A stretch of DNA of 64,000 nucleotides from positions 15,386,001 through 15,450,000 of the forward strand of contig NC_083692.1 in NCBI RefSeq assembly GCF_033118175.1, in the 5' to 3' direction. Below, in pieces: positions 24,701 to 33,300 of this stretch (positions are counted from its first letter, which is position 1; each line of letters starts with the position of its first letter). This stretch comes from Dama dama. Lineage: Eukaryota > Chordata > Mammalia > Artiodactyla > Cervidae. The notes beneath the pieces were generated by a model. That model was not told the origin of the DNA. It did not search any database and saw only the letters and a list, made by a program, of their open reading frames with translations. Made by a program: the position numbers and the translations under genes.

Positions 24701-27700
24701 GAGCATTTGGTGGCTCAGACGATAAAGAATCTGCCTGCAATGTGGGAGACCTGGGTGTGATCCCTGGGTCAGGAAGATACCCTGGAGAAGGGAATGGCTA
24801 CCCACTCCAGTATTCTTGGCTGGAGAATTTCATGGACAGAGGAGCCTGGTGGGGTACAGTCCATGGGATCACAAAGAATCAGACACAACTGGGTGACTAA
24901 CACTTTCACTTTTTTCCCCACTTTCTTTCATTCAGCATTTAATCTTAAGTGTTTTCTGACAGTTTAACATTTTGTCTAAGTATTTTTATGACTGCACAGT
25001 AATAATGGTGACAGTGGCCTGTTTGTGGGTAATTAGTTCACACTTAGCCCCAAGGTGCACACCCACCCCCCGCACTGGTGGACGTACCATAGGTTAATCA
25101 CCCTTGCCCTCTGATCAGACTTGAAGGTGGTATGCAACTTATAGCATCCAGCCCAATATTCAGGGTTATTTTTCAACAACACTACAAACAACATATCTTC
25201 AAGGCTTTCAATATTACCATTTCAGTAATTATTTAGAGCTCCCAACCTTTTTTTTTTTAAACTTCAAGCTGTTAAAATATTTCCTGCCCTGCATTTGAGA
25301 ATTAAATCCCAAGAATGGGGTGAGTGAGGAGTGGTGAGAAGGGAGAATGGGGGGAATGTCCCCCTGCAGGCCTGTGGTGCCCAGATCTGCTCACATGATA
25401 TAAATAGGGTGCCTGAGGCAGGATGAGAGCCTCCAATCAGATAGCGAGAGCAGAGGGCTGGACGGGACAGAGAACACAAGAATTTCGTTTCTGGGCTGGC
25501 AATTCCCTCTGCCCCTACTGGGCTCATTGCTCCATCTGCGTGGGAAAACCCAGGTTATACTCAGCAGCCTACGTTACAGTTCCAAGGGAAGCCTGAATTT
25601 TTGAGTCTATCTATATTCCTCTATTCAATTCTGTCCTCTTCCCACTGCTCTTTAAAGTGCGGCCCCCACGACATTTCAGGCGCCACCCTTTCTCCTACTC
25701 ATGATTAATTCTTGTCTCTGCTCGAATCGCTTCCTCTCCTCTGCCTCTTACTGGAGACTCGCTGCACCTGGCATCCTTCTCTTTCACCTTTAACACCTCC
25801 TCTCTCTACAGCCACCCCGACTTCTTCCCTTTCAACAACAGCCAGATTCAAATGCCCATTTTTCAGTCTTAGAAAAACCCGAGAAGCTCCTCAAGCATCT
25901 ACTCCTTCACCAGCTTCCCTTTGAGTTCCATCCAATATCCTTACGTCCCTGTCCTACCCACATCTTGAAAAAAGGTGACTTCCTTTCTCAGGCCCTACTC
26001 CTCGGACGTCTCCTTATCCCGGACCTGCCCTCCCAGGGGAGACGCAAGTCTTCAAAGCCGACGTCCTTTCCTGAGCGCTCATTCTAGCCCGGCTCGCAGG
26101 GTTGGAGGCTGCACCCTGTCTGGAGCCTCACGCCTCTCTGGTTACAGCGAGCTGCTGCCCTAAAGGATGTTGCCTTTTCCCTCTGCCCCAGCCACTCTTT
26201 CCCTTGGGCCCTTTCTGATTTTGCGCCCTTGGGTGAACCATTTGCTCCCACGACTTCAACCATGACCTCTGAACTCCCATATCCCAAGTCTAAATTTCTA
26301 GCTCCAACCCTTCTCCTAAGCTTTATTTCTGTTTTTCAATAGCTTGACCATCAATTCCCATGCTCACCCTGGCTCTGTGTTATCCATTTCCCAACTCATT
26401 ATATCTTCTCACCTTCCACCTAATGGTATCACCGTCCTCCCCAGAAACAAGACCTTGACTTCTCCCTCTTTCCTAACCAGGTGGAAACCACGACCCATTG
26501 ACAGTCACCCAGAGCCTCCCTCCCCATGTCTCCTCCACGTCAATGCCCTGGTCGTCACCACCTCTCACCTGGACACTGGGAAAGCCTTCTTAGCTGCTTG
26601 CATTGCCTTTGGACTTTTCCAACTGCCATTCACCCCTCATACTCCTGCCTACAAACAGACATCATCCTGAGTTTCCTGCTCAAAAACAGGCACTGTCTTT
26701 CTGCTGCCTCTAAATCAAAAGCCAAGATTCTCGGGATGGCAGTCAAGATTCCCACTGATCCTTCCGGCCCAATCTTTTATCTCGTCTCTTTCTATGTACT
26801 CCTGCTTCTGGCACACCACAAGATTTACCATCTCTGGACACTCTCTGCCATCTTCACCCCAAATCTTTGCCCCCACAGTCCTTAATTTCTGATTGGGCCC
26901 TCCATACCACAACGACCAAAATTCTTCCCATTCTTCAAGGCCTCGCTCAAAACCATGCTTCTTCTGAACCCCCACATTGGAATTAAGTTCTCACTCTCCC
27001 AAATGCCTTTTGCACAGCAGTTATGCTCTTCCCGTGAGAAGTTCCGTGTCGTGGGTCTCTGGTTAACCTTTGTTTTTTTTGATTAGACTGCTTTGTGCCC
27101 TGGGACTTTGGCTTCTGCAGGAAGGGAGGGTCATGAAATGGATGAGAGACTGCAGATGAACTTTTATGTTTCTCTTAGTGAAACTGTATTTATTCAAGCT
27201 TGTGCATGGTTTTCAAAATAAAGCAAAACTAGAGAAGGTGCCAAGAAATAAAAGTCTTCCCTCCACTCTCCCAACATGGGGCTAAGAGTCCCAACCCCCA
27301 CACAAACTAGTTGTATCACTTCCTGGGGACTCTGGTGAAAGATGAAGGAAGACAAAAGGCCAAGGCCATGGGGAGTCCTCCGTCAGGGCTGGGGCTCAAA
27401 CACCAGAGACTGCCAGTCCCAAGGCCAGCTCTGGATTCCCAAGGGCCAGTCAGGATGCCCTGCACCCCCGTGGGGGTCCCAAGTCTGGGGAAAGAGAGGT
27501 GCCCTGGTGTAGCTCGTGTGGTTTGAGATGGGGTCTGGGGACAACATCTGAATGCTCCCAGCAAGGCTCTTGAATGGTGGACGTGGAGACACACGATGGA
27601 AGAAGCTCTAAGAGGCTTGGCAAAGAACCAAATGAGCAGGGCCAGGTGGGCCCCTATGCAGTGGCCTCTGAGGAGCAGTTAGGCAGCCCCTACGGCAGGC

Positions 27701-30340
27701 ATCCCAGGCAAGGCTGGACCCTGGAGGAGGGGGTCAAAGGACGAGAAGGGCAGGCTGGATGGGAGCTATTTAGGGAGCACCCAGGAACATACAGGGCTCT
27801 AAGATGGAGACAGCTGTGTGCACATGAGTAAGTGTGTACGCACATATGTGTTCATGCAGTAGAGACAGAGAGCTGATAAAGAGTCTGCTCTGCTCCGCTG
27901 AGGCGTCTGGTTGGGATGAGGCAATCAGGAGATGACAGGTGCCTGGGGGTCTCTCTCCTTGCCAAGGGATTCTGACACTAAGGAGGTCCAGAAGACGCAA
28001 TGAGCCAGGGGTTATCCCTCCAGAGTGGGCACAGAGGCTGGGAGACAAAGCCTGCCCTTCTCTCCAGTGGCTTTTGTTTTTTCCATCTTGGCAAACATGA
28101 GGAATGACGTTCACAGGAGAAAAACAAACAACACGTGGGAAGGACTTCTCTTTCCTCGTGTGGCCTTCATAAAAGCATTTTTACAAGCCTGTGAAAGGGG
28201 TCCGTTCCTGAGAACTGTGGCAGAGGGAAAATGGGCCGCGGGCACCCTCCAGTTCCCATTTCACCAACTGGAAAGCATCCTCTTCCCCGGGCCAGGCTGC
28301 AGTGAGCAGCCGGGAGTGGGGAGTGGAGGCTCGGGCACAGAGTTCGGGCCCCAGGTCCGGTCCTGTGGGGAAGGAGACCCGCCCCCCACCCTCCCGCAGA
28401 TGAGGCCCCACGGCTCAGAAAATTCAGGCACTTACTTCATGGTGATGGTGTTGAAAAACCAGGAATAGAAGCCCTGGGGGAAAAGGAGAGACAGTGTGAG
28501 AAACCCAGCACTGGGACGTCCAAGGCAGCGAGGCAATGTCCGGGGCTTCCTCCCCAGGCAAGGCCAGGACGGGAATCAGAGCTGAGGGGGATGTCTTTTT
28601 GGAAGTCGGGCATCCTGTGACCGGAAGTGGGGGCCTAGAGGAGGGGCCTTGAACTGGAGGGAGAGAAGGGACTCGGCGTGGACATCAGTTGCTTTCTGTC
28701 TGTCCCTCATTGCTTCCTTCTGGGAAATGCCCCTCCCCCAGGCATGTGGCCCAGTGGGCTGTCCCTCAAGAAGGCTTCTGCCAGTTGACCAACAGGGGCA
28801 TGACCCAAGTGGGGCCAAACAGAATGCTCTTAAGGGGACTGATATGGCATGGCTTCCTCTGGGTTCTTGCATCCGGTCAACACCAGGCAGCCTGGAGGGG
28901 CTTGGCGAGTCTCTGATGCCACACGCAGCAGTCTGCCTGAGAAAAAAGCCCAGTCAGACGAGGGAGGACCAGAGAGGGATCCTGGCGGCAGTGCTGGACT
29001 TCCTGGATCCAGCTGGACCTGAAACAGACACTTCTCTTAATTTCTCCACACTCAAGCCACACATCACCCTTTTGTTATAACTGTAAGCTTGCGCTGGGCT
29101 TCTTCTGCACCTGAGAGTCCTGTCAGTTATGCCTTTCTCTCAGGGTCTTGCTGTCTGGAGTTCCTGGGTGAAGGGAAAAGGTGGCCTTGGCCAGAGACTC
29201 GGCGGGAGGGGAAGCCTGGAGAGGGAGTCAGCTTGGGAACTGTGTGCGTAAGATGGGTAGAGGGCCGTGGCTCTAAAAGCCACCAGATGTGGTAGCTGGT
29301 TAAGTCGCTCTGACGCATGCTTGCTTCTGGGATTCCAGAGGGTTTGCCAAAACCTTAGAAAAGGTTGCAGTTCCTGACTGACCCCATTTGGGTCACGAGC
29401 ACATCAGTGAACTGGGCAGCCCCCCTCTCAGTTGAACCACGTGGATTAGGGAATAGGTATTCGAAATGTGGTGATGGAAAAAACTCTTGAGAGTCCCTTA
29501 GACTGCAAGGAGATCAAACCAGTCAATTTGAAAGCAAATTCACTGGAATATTCACTGGAAGGACTGATGCTAAAACTGAAGCTCCAATGCTTTGGCCACC
29601 TGATGCTAAAAGCCGACTCTTTGGAAAGGTCCCTGATGCTGGGAAAGATTGAAGGCAGTAGGAGAAGGGGACGACAGAGGATGAGATGGTTGGATGGAAT
29701 CACCGACTTGATGGACATGAGTTTGAGTAAGCTCCAGGAGTTGGTGATGGACAGGGAAGCCTGGCATGCTGCAATCAATGGGGTCACAAAGAGTCGGACA
29801 CACCTGAGCGACTGAACATTTCCCAAAAGGAAGCAACGAGAGGCTGGTAAACATGAAACAAAAGGAAGTGCCTTGCTACCCTTGGTGTAAAGGCCCACAT
29901 TCCAGGCCTCCTCGCTGTGTTGGGTGGGTTGACAGTGGGAATGCCTATCGGCGGAATCATTCCCCTAGCTATGACCTAGGGAACTAAAACAGGGATAAAA
30001 GCCTGGGTATGAGGCAGAGCAAGGGGGACAGGGTATGATGGAGGCAGCGGCGACTGGCAAAGTCCCAGGCAGGGGGTGCATTGCTAGACAAGACTGGGCT
30101 TGACTCTCAAGACTGGCCACCCCTCCCCACACGGAGAGTCTTTCCCCACCACCCACCGCTGGGCCAACTCGCAGTTCATTAAGACAGCAGGTACGTTTGC
30201 TGACGGACCCTAGTGGTTATGTGGAGTGGAGGACCACCAGTGAAAGGGCAGAGGTCGTGAGTAGAAGTGTAGTCTCTACACTAGTGAAGAGATGTGTGAG
30301 TGACCGTGTGTGGATCCGTTCTCTCTTTCTCTGTCTCTCT

Positions 30341-30383
<43 letters not shown>

Positions 30384-33300
30384 CCCTGCATACACACCAC
30401 AGCTCTGAAAGGCATAAACCATCCTGAAAACTTAGCAGCTGAACAGCGGGCCTGAGAAGCAGACGTATCTTCTCTCTTCTCCCCGCCCTGAGGAAATGGT
30501 CACAGGCTCCCAGGAGCCAGCTCAGCTGACAAGATTGAGTCTCGGTGGTCAGTCCTGACCCACCTTGGTGGCCCCATCCTCCCCGATCCTGCCACGCCTG
30601 TCCCGACTTGCTCGTGGCACTACGGGGAGACTGGCTGGCTTCACTCATGCCGCTCAGCCAGGCTAGGGGCTCGCCACCTGTCTGGGACCCCTCACCACAC
30701 TCCCCTCTGTGTGCAATCTCCACCCTCATCTGTTTGACTGCCTCACTGCTGCCATAGTGATTTACCTTCTAGATATTTTTAAAATAAAATGTCATTGTGC
30801 AGAAAAAAGTCACTACAAAGCCAAAGCGATGTTTCCAAAGGTAGATCTGAGAATCACCTTGCAAGGTGGGCGAGACTGTCCTCATTCGACAGGAAACCTC
30901 CAAGACATGAACTGTCTGAGGCTCCCAGCCTGGCCAAGGGCAGGTCTTGGCAAGGAAAGGGACCGGTCTCTCAGAGGGATGAAAATGGAAGGAATAGGGT
31001 TGTACCTACTCACTGCCTCCAGCAAATATGTATCAGATACTAACGACACGACAGGGTGGACCGGGTACGTGAGACCACTACAACACTGGTCTCAAGGGGG
31101 GAAGCGGGCACACTTGACTGACTGTAGAATGGGGAATCGTCACAGTCTGGGCTAAGAGCGCTGAAGAAAAGGAGTGCGTTTTCTATGAGGCTATCACAAG
31201 AGATCGGGATCCAGATGGAGCAGACAAGGATCCCGGGAAAGTGGTGCTTGAGCTGAAACCTGAACAAAGCGTGGGTGTGTTAGCCAGAGAGGGGCCAGTG
31301 GGGAGTGGGCAGTGGGGAGGGGGAGAGCAGGTGAAGGGCGTGGGGCGAGGAGGAGGGTCGGAAAGACGGCCAGTGTGGTTGAGGGCGGGGCAGTTGGGAA
31401 GGAAAAGACAGACCGGACGGGTGCGCAGGAGGCCCAACCACAAGCCCTTGGCAGTTGATTCCAAGAGCATTAGGAAGCCCCTGAACGCTTACACAGGGGG
31501 CCCTGTGTCCCTGTTCATGGAGTTCACTCTGGATGGAATAGGTGGCATGTGTGGACCGAAAGAGATTGATTGGAGGCTACCATGCTCATTCAAGCCAAAG
31601 ATTGATGGAGGCTGGACTGCGGGATGGTGGGAGAGGTGGTTAGAAACGAAACTGGGAAGGTGCAAGCAACACAATTTGGTGACAAGCCGGCCAAGCCCAG
31701 GGGCCTGGATGAGAGCAATGACACGTACCTGAGTGGATGATGGGAAGAGTCTGAGACCAAGGGTCCAGGGATGGGTGGGGTGGGGGGGCGGAAATCACAG
31801 CATATTGAATCTGAAACGCCCTTACAATATTTTGAAGTCCACTGGATAAATGGAACCAGAGCTCAGAGGAAGGTTTAGCTGGAGATAAGAATTTAGGAGG
31901 GATCCATGTAGAACTGGGGGCTTCCCTGATAGCTCAGTTAGTAAAGAATCCGCCTACAATGCAGGAGACCCCAGTTCAATTCCTAGGTCAGGAAGATCCA
32001 CTGGAGAAGGGCTAGGCTACCCACTCCAGTATTCTTGGGCTTCCCTGGTAGCTGAGCTGGTGAAGAATGCAGGAGACCTGCATTTGATCCTGGGTCGGGA
32101 AGATCCGCTGGAGAAGGGAAAGGCTACCCACTCCAGTATTCTGGCCTGGAGAATTCCATGGACTGTAGAGTCCATGGGGTCGCAAAGAGTCGAACCCTAC
32201 TGAGTGACTTTCGCTTTCACTTTTGTGTAGAACTGAAGTCGGGAGTGAGTGTGGATGACACAGCCTGGGGCTGGGGGGGTCTCCCGGTGTGGAGGAGGCA
32301 CCAACAGAGGGAAACCCCAGACAGCAGGATGGCACGGAACCAGCCGGAAGTGCTTTCCTCTGTCCAAGAAGGGAAGGTGGCCCACAGGCTCAGGCGGCTC
32401 TGAGGTGAGATGAGAACCGAGGAGAGTCCATTGGACTTTGTGACGTGGGGCTGTGGGTGACCCTGGGGCTGTCTGGGTGGGAGCCATGGGTGAGAGGGAG
32501 GTGAGCAGGTGGAGACGGCAAACCAGACCTCTCGACTGAGTTCCGCCCAAGACCACCCACCCCTGAGCGCCACCCAGAACACGTTAGCTCCGCCCCGTCG
32601 TGTGGCGGGCCCCCTTGCTTCCTTTGTCCTCTGTGCCCTAACCACCGCCATTCTCTTGGCAACCTAGGAGGCAGCTGGGGTCAGTATCTCTGTATTTCCA
32701 GTGGGGAAACAGGCTTGGCAAGGTTGAGGCATTTGTCCAAGGTCACGCTGCCGGGAGCGCTTGGTGTGGTCCCTGCTCACGAGCCCGATGCCTCTTGCGC
32801 GTCCCGGGGCGCCTGTCCAGAGCCAGCATGCCTGTCCCCGCCCTCCCTGGCCCAGGCCCCACCCCAGCACCCACCTTGTCCCTGTGCTCCATCTCCAGGG
32901 AGATGTCCGAGGGGGACGTCTTCTCGCTCTGCTCCCCATAGATCAGTGAGGTCAGACTGCCGGCCAGGAAAAGGGGAGGTGGACAAGGAGAGAAGGCTCT
33001 TAGGCGCCTGCCTCGCTGTCTTGCCCACTCCCGGGGTGGAGGACTGGGGTCCCCTCCCTCCCAGGAGCAGACACACCAGCTCTGGGCCTCTTGGGGAGTT
33101 GTGATCCAGAATGTCTGAGACCTGAGAAAAGAGTGGCCTTGGGTCCAGAGGGGGCTGCCCTCTGGAAGTCACCTCTGTGCTGGGAGGGATGAGCAGGGCG
33201 GGGGTGGTAACGAGATGCCACTTGCTGACGCCTGTGCAGCTTGGGCGCGGGTCCGAGCCGCGCCCTGGTCACGGCAGCACACGACCGAGGAAGCTCGATC

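Larger units (their letters stand above)
23431..28435. other. TMEM63C intron 4
   Basis: A 5.0-kb intron with an L1 remnant, a Bov-tA and an L2-like region. 27180-28430 is unique sequence with nothing recognised. Confidence 0.55.
28474..32874. other. TMEM63C intron 3
   Basis: A 4.4-kb intron holding a BovB fragment, a (CA)n tract, an L2-like piece and a dimeric Bov-tA. The remaining sequence shows no exon, RNA gene or other repeat I can name. Confidence 0.55.

Noticed and set aside
25700..26900. Pyrimidine-rich region considered as a processed pseudogene
   Set aside because: No continuous protein similarity and no poly-A tail; more consistent with diverged L2.
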